DNA of 16,065 nucleotides, taken from Pigoraptor vietnamica (lineage: Eukaryota; Opisthokonta; Filasterea). This document shows positions 8,367 to 16,065 of the stretch, piece after piece. The DNA lies in NCBI GenBank assembly GCA_943704525.1, contig CALSCQ010000052.1, forward strand, positions 1 to 16,065. The letters are read 5' to 3'. The first letter of the stretch is position 1; each line of letters starts with the position of its first letter. Made by a program: the position numbers and the translations under genes. Below the pieces are notes generated by a model. The model made no database searches and was not told where the DNA came from. It was given only the letters and a program-made list of their open reading frames with translations.

Positions 8367-11300
8367 TCACGAGGACGGGGGCCGCCATGTTCCGTCAATC
8401 GATCGCCGCAGTGACGCCACAAACGCCGACACTTCGCTCGGAATGGCGCCTCGGACGCTCGCGGACCGGCCGTGCCAGTCCACGACGGCTTCGGCGGCAC
8501 TGCGCGCGGCGCTCTCGTCCAGGCGAGTGGCAGGGGTTGGGGCGAGTGCGTCGCGCGGGAAGGCCGCCGCCAGCATGTGCACAACTGCCAGGGCAGCCGC
8601 GGCAGCAACCACCGGGGGCGCTGGTGTGCGGAGAAAAGGGGCGTAAGTTAGGAACCGAAGAGGAAAGATGCCAGTGGAGAAAGGGCTCAAGCAGGAAGCT
8701 GGCCGTGCAGTTAGGGGGATGCTTTCCGGCAGACTGCCTTCGGCTTATTCGGGAGCGGAGCAAGCGGCATAGGCGATAGCTCAAGCAAATATATCTGCTC
8801 ACCGTGCGGGACGTCTTCGGCCGGCGGCGACAGGACGGAACAAAGAGCGGCTAGCAGGTGCTCCACTTGCACACGCGCCTCAGCTGGCGCTGTCTCGATG
8901 CAGAGACGACCAACAGACCCTGCAGGCCGAGCGTGAATGTCAGCGGAGTAGCATGCAAATTCAAGTTTTCGCAGCAACACACACAACATTGCACACACAC
9001 ACACACACACAAGGCAGCCCGACACGCACACGCACAGACACGCACACAGACACACAAGAAACATTGCACACACACACAGGCAGCCCACGCACAAACGCAC
9101 ATGCATAGACACACACACACAGACACACAACATTGCACACACACACAGACACAGGCACGCACACACAAAACATTGCACACACACACACGCACACGCGCAG
9201 ACGCACGCACCCATGAGAGTCATGCATGCAACGGCCTTTGCGGTGGCAGTGGTCCCCGCGCCCGCCTTGTCAGCGAGCGACGCCTGCCACCCGGCGACTG
9301 CAGGCCACAGGACGGCCGCCACAATCTCGTTGAAGGACCAGGCCCATCCGCACGCCACGCATGCGGCCCCCACGAGTTGCACCCGCGCAGCCCCGACATC
9401 GGCCATGCCGCCCACGACGTCTACGAAAGCGCAAACCCTCATCTTAGCCAAGAGGACACAAGAGATACCCCGTACAGCGCGCAAAACCCACCCTCGGACA
9501 GTGTTCCCTCGTTCAAAATCCTGTCGACAAGCGCAAGAACAAAGGCCGAAACAGCCTGCGCATCGGAGGCAAAGTGAGCCAACGCGTCCCTAATACGGCA
9601 CTTCGAGCAGCGCAACGCGCAAACGCACATACCTCTGACGGACCCGAGCCATTGCGCGGCGATTCAGTGCCAAGGACCTCAAGCAGACCATTAAACTCCG
9701 CGCACTCCGCACCTTCGAATGGAGAGGGACGTGGGGTAAGAATAACAATGACGACAAGGTGGACGGGCAAACGACACAGGCAAACCTTCCGAGAGTTGCG
9801 GTGCAGCTGACCGGACGGCAACGACGCACGGGTGCCGCGCCGACGCCGTCACACGCAAGAGATCGAGCACAACAACGCGAGCGCGCGCGAGTTCGCCGCG
9901 GATGCTGCAGAGTGCGCCGAATGCGCGGCTGCGGCAGAGCGGGAGTTAGACCACGTACAGGGAGCGGAGAGCCGTCAGCGATGGCACCAACACCCACCTC
10001 ATGACCACGGGTGCCTCCAGCGCGCCGTCCGAGTGGCCGGCCGCGCGCGCCACCACCGTGCGCGCAATGCCGCGCAGAAGCGCATCCGCAGCGGGTTCCT
10101 GCAAGGACCGCACCTCGCTCAGACAGAGTAACACAGAGGCCTAGAACAGGAATGCGGCGACTCACCTTGCCGTCCAAAGCCCGCGCAATCACAGCAGCAA
10201 CGGGGAGCTCGGCCCCAGGCAGCGACACACCGCGCACAAACGGATCGTCTCGGGCACCCTCGACCCACGCGCTCGCGTCGTCCGCCCACTCGCACGCACA
10301 CATGTCCCACACGGGCTCCATCGCCGCAAAGAGGCGCGCGGGGGAAACATTCGCACCCTCCGTGAGTGCACGCGCTGCTGCCGCAATGTCCGTATCTCCG
10401 CTGCGGAGTGCGGCAAAGAGGCGTATGGCAACTGCGCACCGCGAGGGAAGTCAACACGCAATACCGATCCCCCCCCTCCTCTCGCGCAAACATCACAGGC
10501 CACGCACACATACTCACACTGCGTTTCGGTCTCGCCCTGCCCACGTGACCACAGCTTGCGCGGGCCGAGGCCGCCAATCATCTCGCGAAGGGCGCTGCCG
10601 GAAGAGGCCGACAGCGCGAAAGAGAGCGCTGCACGTGCGTCAGAGACACCGCGAATATTACGTCAACAACGTATCGATCGAGGCATGCACGCGCCACGCG
10701 CAAAAACCCACCGTCCCCGTCACCACCAGTGCCTCCCTCAGTGTCCGACAGCGCACTCGACCTGCGGCGCTTTGCGGCAGGCGTGCCCTCCGATTCGGCC
10801 GCCGCGCGCGTGCCACACGCGGGGGACGCCTCGCGCGACGCTACGATTTCGCGTGCGCGCTTCGACATGGGCCGGAGTGGCGAGACGGGCAGCATCGGAC
10901 CCACCGGGAGCAGCGCGGCAGAAGCCAAGTCATCCGACGCTGCCGATTCGCTCTCGCTACTTTCCGGCGCCCCTTTCGAGGACGCGCGGCCACGGCCACG
11001 ACCGTGGGTGCGCCCCCGCGTGGACGCAGCCCCCCTAGGCGCATCCACTTTCGCGCTCTTAAGCGCCCCAGCTGAGCGGGTGCGGCGTGCCACCGGCGGC
11101 GTCGACTCGCGCGACACCCCCTCTCCGCCCGTGGCTGCCCGCCTGCGCCGCGCGAGGGAATCGCCAACCGCATGCCTCCCCGTCGACTTCGCGGGCGATT
11201 TAGTCTGAGGCTCCTCTTCTCCACTCCCAGCGTCCACCGCAGTTTCCACCGCCGCGGCTGCCCCGGATGCCGACGCACGAGCGAGTGGACGCCCTCCTAC

Positions 11301-12389
11301 TTCCTCCTCGGACGACTCGGACGACGACAGCAGCGACAGTCCCGCCGAAGCGCCCTTCCCGCGCCCGCCACGCGCAGCACGCCCGCCGCGTCCCGTTCGC
11401 ACGGGCGAGGACGCACTGCCCTTCGACGCTTCGCGTTCCGGCGGTTCAGATGGCACGTGACCGGCCCCGCTGTCTACCAGGCGCTCGCTGAGTGCGCGCC
11501 GCAAGCGCACGTTTTCGTCCTCAGCCTCGCGAACACGCACGCGCAGCTGCATCTCGATTGCATCCCTCTGCGCAATCGCCGACTGCAGGGTCGCCACCCG
11601 CGCCTCCAGCGATCGCACCGACTCGCGCGCACTCCGCGCCTCGGCCACCGCCTGCGCCTTCGCACGCGCCGCCAGCTCGAGCTGCTCTTCCCGTGCGGCA
11701 CTTTCCCGCGTCAGCTTGGCCGCGTCCTTGGCCGCCTTGTCCGCGGACGCGCGCAGTGGCCGCAATTCGTCCACCTCCGCGCGCAGCTGCACAACAAGCG
11801 AGCGCTCGCTGCGGAGGAGCACGCCCAGCTCGGCCACCTCCGCACGCGCGGCCTCGCACTCGGACGTCTTGGATGCCAGCTGGGCGCGCAGGGGGGCGGT
11901 GGCCTGCAGTGCCCGCTCAAGCTGCAGGTGCAGATCACGTGACTCTGCTGCCTCGCGGGCCGCTGCCGCCCGGGCCGCCGCCAGCGCCTCGGAGAGTGTG
12001 GCACTGTCCGCGCGCGCCTTGTCGAGTTGTGTGCAGAGTCAAGCAAACAAGCGAGGCGTTCATACACGAAGTACGCAGACGTACACACACACAAACTGCA
12101 TGTAGGATCCCCTCTGCCCCTTCGGCCATTCACACACACACTACTCACACACACAGCGGCACATGCATCACACGCAGATGCGGATATCGGCCTTGTTGCG
12201 GTTGAAGAGCTCGATTAGCCGCCCGGTGTCCATCATGCGCACGCGCAGTTTCTGGTGGTTTGCGCGCAGGCGGTCGCGCGCGGCCACTGCCTCCGCCAGC
12301 TGCGCCGACAGCGAGGCGCACCCCTGGCACCCTTCGTCCCCGCGTGTTACGCCGGGCGCCGGCGGAGGGGCGGGCGCTTCGCCGTCCAT
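8367..12389 (-). CDS. ICE1: ICE1-like little elongation complex subunit 1
   Basis: ICE1 scaffolds the little elongation complex (with ELL, ICE2 and ZC3H8 in animals), which supports Pol II transcription of snRNA genes. The exons are 12389-12174, 12017-10712, 10628-10518, 10431-10166, 10098-9998, 9928-9786, 9712-9633, 9555-9492, 9420-9211, 8919-8803 and 8620-8367. All phases agree, giving 955 residues. Residues 21-27 read CQGCASL, the motif I recall at the start of animal ICE1, followed by a coiled coil to about 190. A basic, Ser/Pro/Arg-rich linker runs to about 500. The helical C-terminal domain contains RAFGALCSIRGELARAR, and W788-x-W790, I795, L800-W801-P802 and W807 at the same spacing as animal ICE1 (W-x-W...I...LWP...W). 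Exon 1/2 is uncertain: donor 12171 with acceptor ending 12004 (CAG) gives 951 residues. The intron 2 donor could also lie a few bases earlier. The alternative is two adjacent genes, but I see no start or stop between them. Confidence 0.72.
8985..9192. repeat. AC-rich minisatellite inside ICE1-like intron 9
   Basis: The 291-bp intron 9210-8920 is mostly AC-rich DNA (TG-rich on the transcribed strand) with a higher-order pattern. AACATTGCACACACAC recurs four times, beginning near 8985, 9059, 9128 and 9168. The first two copies are followed by AGGCAGCCC and imperfect CACGCACA/GACACACA runs, so the unit is about 67-74 bp, with a shorter last unit. The neighbouring exons join in frame across it, which shows that it is intronic. 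Confidence 0.9.
9713..9785 (-). other. ICE1-like intron 6 with AAG acceptor
   Basis: This 73-bp intron starts GTTTGC and ends in CGAAG, an AAG rather than the usual CAG or TAG 3' splice site. The pyrimidine-rich tract before it is good (TTATTCTTACCCCACGTCCC). Reading through the intron meets a TAA soon after it, so splicing is needed. Only this acceptor keeps phase 1 with the donor among those I examined. Confidence 0.6.
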
Positions 12390-13091
12390 TCCCGCCACGG
12401 CAACGGTCACTGTGCAAGTGTCTCTGGTGGCATGGCTCTCACACAGTGCGACACTGAAAGTGAAGAGTCTCTGGCGGCACGGCTCAATGCGACCGAAAGT
12501 GAATTCGAAATAGGGGCAACGCAGCCCTTGTGTGCACGAGTTGCTGACATCACGTGCAGATTTGCCGAGATCTCGGTACAAGTCCGTTACACAATGTTAC
12601 ACACCCTCCTTTCTCGCATTCCTGAGTGCAAGTGGCTTTGAAATTGAACAGAACAGGCCCTCGCTCGCACCCAGCGACGGTTGCGCTCCCATCCATCGAG
12701 AGCCCGCACACACTGCGCACACAGCCCGCGCGCGTGCGGCACAGGTCATGGAGAGCGGAGGCAAGTGACACTTCAGCTGTTGTTGTGCGGATGCACCCTT
12801 GCGTGCAGCACAGTCATGGAGAGCGGAGGCAAGTGACACTTCCGCTGTTGTTGTGTGCGGATGCACCCCTGCTGACTGAATGGGCGCGATGTCCACAGGG
12901 CGCCGGTCGCACGGCCTTCTGACGCCAATCAAAAATGCGCCCGTTCCGTCGGATGTCTTTGTCTCTGCGGAGGTGTGTTTTGCTTTGTGTGCTGCGCCAT
13001 TTGCCTCGACTTGCGCTGATGCATCACACGAAGACCGAGACCGGCCTTGAAACGGCTGCTCACCTTTACATAACTTGGGCAGTTTGAGTAC
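12390..13091. promoter_or_regulatory. Divergent spacer between ICE1-like and 5-phosphatase genes
   Basis: This 702-bp stretch should carry both promoters. It includes a CACGTG at 12551-12556, an imperfect tandem duplication at 12745-12872 and a CA-rich piece near 12705-12725. A plus-strand reading from ATG 12432 to TGA 12639-12641 gives 69 residues starting MALTQCDTESEESLAARL. It has weaker G/C bias at third codon positions than the genes around it and is not called a gene. No family was recognised in it. Confidence 0.55.
12745..12872. repeat. Tandem duplication, two copies of about 59 bp, period 68
   Basis: Copy 1 is 12745-12802 and copy 2 is 12813-12872. Both begin GTCATGGAGAGCGGAGGCAA and end with GCGGATGCACCC plus a few bases. 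They differ by a single substitution in the middle (CTTCAGCTG against CTTCCGCTG), a 2-bp TG insertion in copy 2 and one base near the end. High identity points to a recent duplication upstream of the 5-phosphatase gene. Confidence 0.95.
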
Positions 13092-15272
13092 ATGGGCAAC
13101 AAATATCGCAACGCGTCCGTCGTCGCCGACAGAGACGACGAGGGTCGCGCTGCGAAAGGCAAGAGCGTGCGTCGACGTCGCCGCGATCTAGACGAAGGAA
13201 CCACGGACAGCGCGGCTGGCGGTGCCAGCAATGCCAGCGACGGAGGCGGCACTCCACGCCGTAAGCCAGTGAAGAAGCGCGCGCGCCGTGAAGAGGCGAC
13301 CCACGATGACAGCGGAGAGGGGAGGGTCGAGGAGGCCAGTCCTGCTGCACATTCGAGAGACGGGAGGGAGAAGAAGGGGCGGCGCAAGGGCAAGCTTGCG
13401 GATGTGGCACATGCGACAGATTCTGACGGCGATGGCCAGAGCACGATGCCGAGCGACGAGGAGCGGCGGTCGCGCAAGAGCCGACGCTCGCGGAAGGGGC
13501 GCAAGCCGCGATCGCGCACGCAGTCGCAGTCGGTTACGCCGCACTCTGTTTCGCATTCTGGGGACGAGGCGCCGATGGGAGCGTCCACGCCCGCGCACCG
13601 CTCCATGGCCGCGATGGTGGACGGCGAGGATGGCGTCATGCGAAGCCCATCGCCCGCGGCGGGGGAGTCGCCGCTGCGCGTGTTTTGTGCGACGTGGAAC
13701 ATGCATGACGAGGCAAGTGCGCTGGTCACGTGCGGGTGTGCGTCTTGGGTGCACGGTTGCGGCGACACTATGGGCCACAGTGGGAAGAAGCCATTGACGT
13801 TCTTTTCCCCTCATTTGCCGTGCAGAAGCCGCCGCCTTCCCTCGCAGCGCTCGTGCGGCCGCTGGAGGGCACGGAGGCCGACTGCGACGTCTATGCTGTG
13901 GGCGTGCAGGAGCAGTCGTGGCAGCAGCGGCAGTGGGAGGCGGCGCTGCACGCGGAACTCGGCCCCGAATACGTCCTGCTCCACTCTCACTCGATGTTGG
14001 CCATCCACCTTGCCATCTTTGTGCGCAAGGGCCTCCTGTCCCGCGTTACAGGTGCGCTGCGTGTCTTTTTGCCAATCGTCATGGACTATGCGAGTCTCTG
14101 CATCCCCCACACACCACCGCATGCGCTCAATTGCCGTGTGCCGCTTGCGTGCGCAGACGTCGAATCGGCGCACGTGTCGACGGGCATTGCCAACGTGGTC
14201 GGCAACAAGGGCGGCGTGGGGATCGCCTTTCGTATCTTCGACACGAACATCCTCTTCCTCAACTGCCATTTGGCCGGTGCGTCTGAGTGTGCTGCAAGTG
14301 TTAAGCGGGCGGAGCTCGCTTTTGGGAGAGGTGGTGGAGTTGTGCGGAGACATCGTCGCCACGTGCGTCATCACGGCCTGACGCCACTTGTCCTGCCTCC
14401 CCAGCGCACCAAAGCAAGGCCGACGAGCGCAACAAGGACTACCGGCGAATCGTGCGCGAAATGCCCCTCCCGCACAAGCGCGTCATCCGCAAGGCGCTGT
14501 CGATCGGCGGCCTGCGCGAAGAGGGCGGCGACGGTGAGCCATGCGCTCTGCACTCGCGTTTAGAGGCAGAGGCGCGCTTGAGTATGTGTGGCTCTCTCGG
14601 ACCTTGTCATGTGCCCGCTCCCGCCCTGTGCCGTGCGCTCACTCCCGCCCCTGTGTGCGCGCAGGCAAGTCGAAGTTCCGGGACGTGACGTCCGAGTACG
14701 ACGTCGCGTTCTTCATGGGCGATCTCAACTACCGCATCAACGGCACGCGGCGGCTCGTCGACGCCTTTGTCGACAACGCCATGCGTGACGTCATGCTCTC
14801 CAACGACCAGCTCTCCCACGCGCGCATCCGGGGCCTCTCGTTCTGGGGCTTCTCTGAGCCGCACATTGAGTTCCCGCCCACGTTCAAGTTTGACCTCGAC
14901 AGCGACACGTACGACACGAGTGGGAAGGTGCGCATCCCGTCGTGGACGGACCGCATCCTCACGCGCGACAACTCGGTCCCGGCGGCCGCGGCTGCGTGCC
15001 CCGGTGCGGCGGGGGATGCGCAGATGGACACGTCCGTGGGCACCAACACGAGCGGACGCGAACAGCACGCCGAGTCTGTACTGCGCGGGCATGCGTCGCT
15101 GGTGCAGCCGGGGCTTGGGCGCCTGTTTCCGCGCGCGTACAACTGCTGCCCGTCGTTCCGTATGAGCGACCACAGGCCCGTCTTCGCCATCCACGAGCTC
15201 GCCGTGTCGCGCGGGGGTGCCGCCAACAAGGCGTCGCGCCGGACGCAAACGGGCGTGTGTGCCATTCTGTGA
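13092..15272 (+). CDS. Inositol polyphosphate 5-phosphatase with basic tail and CaaX box
   Basis: The enzyme removes the 5-phosphate from inositol phosphates or phosphoinositides such as PI(4,5)P2. The exons are 13092-13712, 13826-14051, 14157-14276, 14405-14533 and 14665-15272, giving 567 residues. Residues 1-190 are a basic, Ser/Arg-rich tail (RRSRKSRRSRKGRKPRSR near the middle). The catalytic domain starts at about 195 and has every signature: FCATWN (198-203), YAVGVQEQ, VESAHVSTGIANVVGNKGGVG (284-304, read in two parts), NCHLAAH, ERNKDY, GDLNYRI (384-390), FPPTFKFD, PSWTDRIL (Asp461, Arg462) and SDHRPVF (533-539). Between PSWTDRIL and SDHRPV there is an Ala/Gly/Ser-rich insert of roughly 40 extra residues. 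The protein ends CAIL, a CaaX box whose Leu favours geranylgeranylation, so it is probably membrane-anchored. The first intron has a GC donor. The family resembles INPP5B/OCRL-type domains, but no RhoGAP domain follows. The exact subtype is open. Confidence 0.95.
13713..13825 (+). other. GC-AG intron in the 5-phosphatase gene
   Basis: The intron begins GAG|GCAAGTG and ends TTGCCGTGCAG. AG|GCAAGT is the usual context of GC-AG introns. This junction restores the family sequence TWNMHDE-KPPPSLAAL in phase 0. A GT donor two codons later (GTCACG) would also keep the frame but is weak and would add residues. Every other intron placed in the window has a GT donor. Confidence 0.8.
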
Positions 15273-15469
15273 GGTGCGTTGGGTTTGTCTCTGTGCGTTA
15301 CGGTCACTGCGGACGTTGTTGCACATCGTATCGCGCATTCATTCTCAAGCAGCCGCACGCACACACACCGCAGCTCACACCGACGCACGCCGCACACCGC
15401 AAGCCACTAGCACGCCACGCCAACAGTGGGGCGTCCCCCGACGACCGTTGAAGCGACGAGACGCGCCGC

Positions 15470-15929
15470 TCAGAACCGCTTCTTGCGCTCGTCGACGCTC
15501 ATGCCGCCGGGGCCGAGATAGACGAGGAGGAGGAGGCCGCCGACGACCGAGAGCGTCTGGAAGAAGTCGTACTTGGCGAAGTCGCGCTGCGGGTTCCACG
15601 AGGGCATGGTCCACCACGGGTTGAGGAAGAGGTTGAGGGTGGCGAGGAAGGCGACGAGCGAGAGCGCCGAGAGCTTCGTCTTGTAGCCGATGAACACGAG
15701 CACGATCAGGGCCGACCCAATCACGGAGAACACCACGCGCAGCGGCGACATGTCACCGTGGATGAGCGTGAAGAACATGAGCAGGCACAGCACGCGGCCG
15801 AGCAGCACGAGCACGTTCTTCTGCCGCTCTTGCTGCGTCTCGGCGACGGGGACGCCCGCAAACACAATGCGCCCCGGGCCGCGCACCTCGGCGAGAAGGA
15901 GGATTAGGCCGCCGGTGAGAGAGAGGTTC
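15470..15929 (-). CDS. SURF4: SURF4/Erv29-type ER cargo receptor, last exon only
   Basis: SURF4 (yeast Erv29) is a multi-pass receptor that loads soluble secretory proteins into COPII vesicles at the ER. The exon begins at 15929 after a TTTTGCAG acceptor, with one base completing the previous codon. It encodes about 152 residues and stops at TGA 15472-15470. It matches the C-terminal half of the family: RNLSLTGGLILLLAE, FAGVP, LGRVLCLLMFFTLIH, IGYKTKLSALSL, the FxKYDFFQT-type block FAKYDFFQTLSVVGGLLL, and LGPGGMSVDERKKRF at the end. KKRF is a KKxx retrieval signal. Three to four hydrophobic segments are visible. The 5' exons lie beyond the right end. DNA from 15930 to 16065 reads as intron. 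The gene converges on the 5-phosphatase gene, with a 197-bp spacer between them. Confidence 0.97.
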
Positions 15930-16020
15930 CTGCAAAAGCGCACCCGCTCACGTCAGCGTATTTCCGGATGCCGCAAGATAAAGAAAGACGTTTAACACTG
16001 TGATGGTCAAGCACGCAATG

Positions 16021-16065
16021 AAGTCCCCCCCCTCTCCCCTCCTTTTTGAGCAAAGTCCCCCCCCC
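16021..16065. repeat. C-rich end with repeated AAGT(C)8-9
   Basis: AAGTCCCCCCCC occurs at 16021-16032 and AAGT plus nine C at 16053-16065, joined by a C/T-rich stretch. The left end of the window also begins with seven C. Long C runs are common places for assemblies to stop, so both ends are probably contig ends. Confidence 0.7.

Noticed and set aside
9000-9200. CRISPR-like spaced repeats
   Set aside because: The repeats are AC-rich, the spacing varies and the spacers are themselves repetitive. The genome is eukaryotic and the element sits inside an intron.
8711-9484. A 257-residue minus-strand reading frame spanning the second AC-rich repeat
   Set aside because: It fuses exons 9 and 10 of the ICE1-like gene with intron 9. 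The middle part is repeat translation, and conserved segments continue only after splicing.
10011-11075. A 354-residue plus-strand frame opposite the ICE1-like gene
   Set aside because: It is Arg/Pro/Thr-rich low complexity that crosses several minus-strand introns and exons without any conserved block.
12432-12641. Possible 69-residue plus-strand gene starting MALTQCDTESEESLAARL
   Set aside because: Third codon positions are less GC-biased than in real genes here, there is no family match, and it lies in the expected ICE1 leader and promoter. It could be revisited with transcripts.

Overview
The window is a GC-rich piece of a nuclear genome from an intron-rich eukaryote, most likely a protist or alga. 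Every recognisable gene encodes a typical eukaryotic protein. At least 21 spliceosomal introns of 60 to 338 bp can be placed by joining conserved protein segments in frame. The lineage cannot be fixed from sequence alone. Both ends of the window are runs of C (7 at the left, 9 at the right), and both end genes are cut, so the window may be a whole contig broken at homopolymers.

Layout from left to right. (1) Positions 1-1530, minus: COG6, a Golgi tethering-complex subunit, 3'-truncated, with a long (TG)n-bearing intron. (2) 1531-2164: flanking DNA with three hairpins and a perfect plus-strand donor/acceptor pair followed by AATAAA, perhaps a short spliced transcript. (3) 2165-3935, minus: RCC1, the Ran nucleotide exchange factor, three exons. 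(4) 3936-4520: divergent promoter region with an AT-rich block. (5) 4521-6552, plus: an unrecognised 587-residue coiled-coil protein, four exons. (6) 6553-6942: poly(A) signal, TATA-like box and a perfect 11-bp inverted repeat. (7) 6943-7999, plus: a lysophosphatidic acid acyltransferase, two exons, with a KKxx ER-retrieval end. (8) 8000-8366: convergent spacer. (9) 8367-12389, minus: an eleven-exon gene that I read as ICE1, the scaffold of the little elongation complex. It has the N-terminal CQGCASL signature and coiled coil, a Ser/Arg-rich linker and the conserved helical C-terminal domain. One of its introns carries a TG-rich minisatellite. (10) 12390-13091: divergent spacer with a 68-bp-period duplication. 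(11) 13092-15272, plus: inositol polyphosphate 5-phosphatase, five exons, a basic N-terminal tail, a GC-AG first intron and a C-terminal CAIL prenylation box. (12) 15470-15929, minus: the last exon of SURF4, an ER cargo receptor, cut by the right end.

Four products (COG6, LPAAT, 5-phosphatase, SURF4) act in the secretory pathway or in membrane lipid metabolism. RCC1 and ICE1 are nuclear. There is no sign of an operon or of a dedicated gene cluster, and the proximity is probably incidental. No mobile element, CRISPR array, tRNA or rRNA was seen. The most interesting item is the ICE1-like gene: its family is best known from animals, and it is spread over small exons that would hide it from simple ORF searches.
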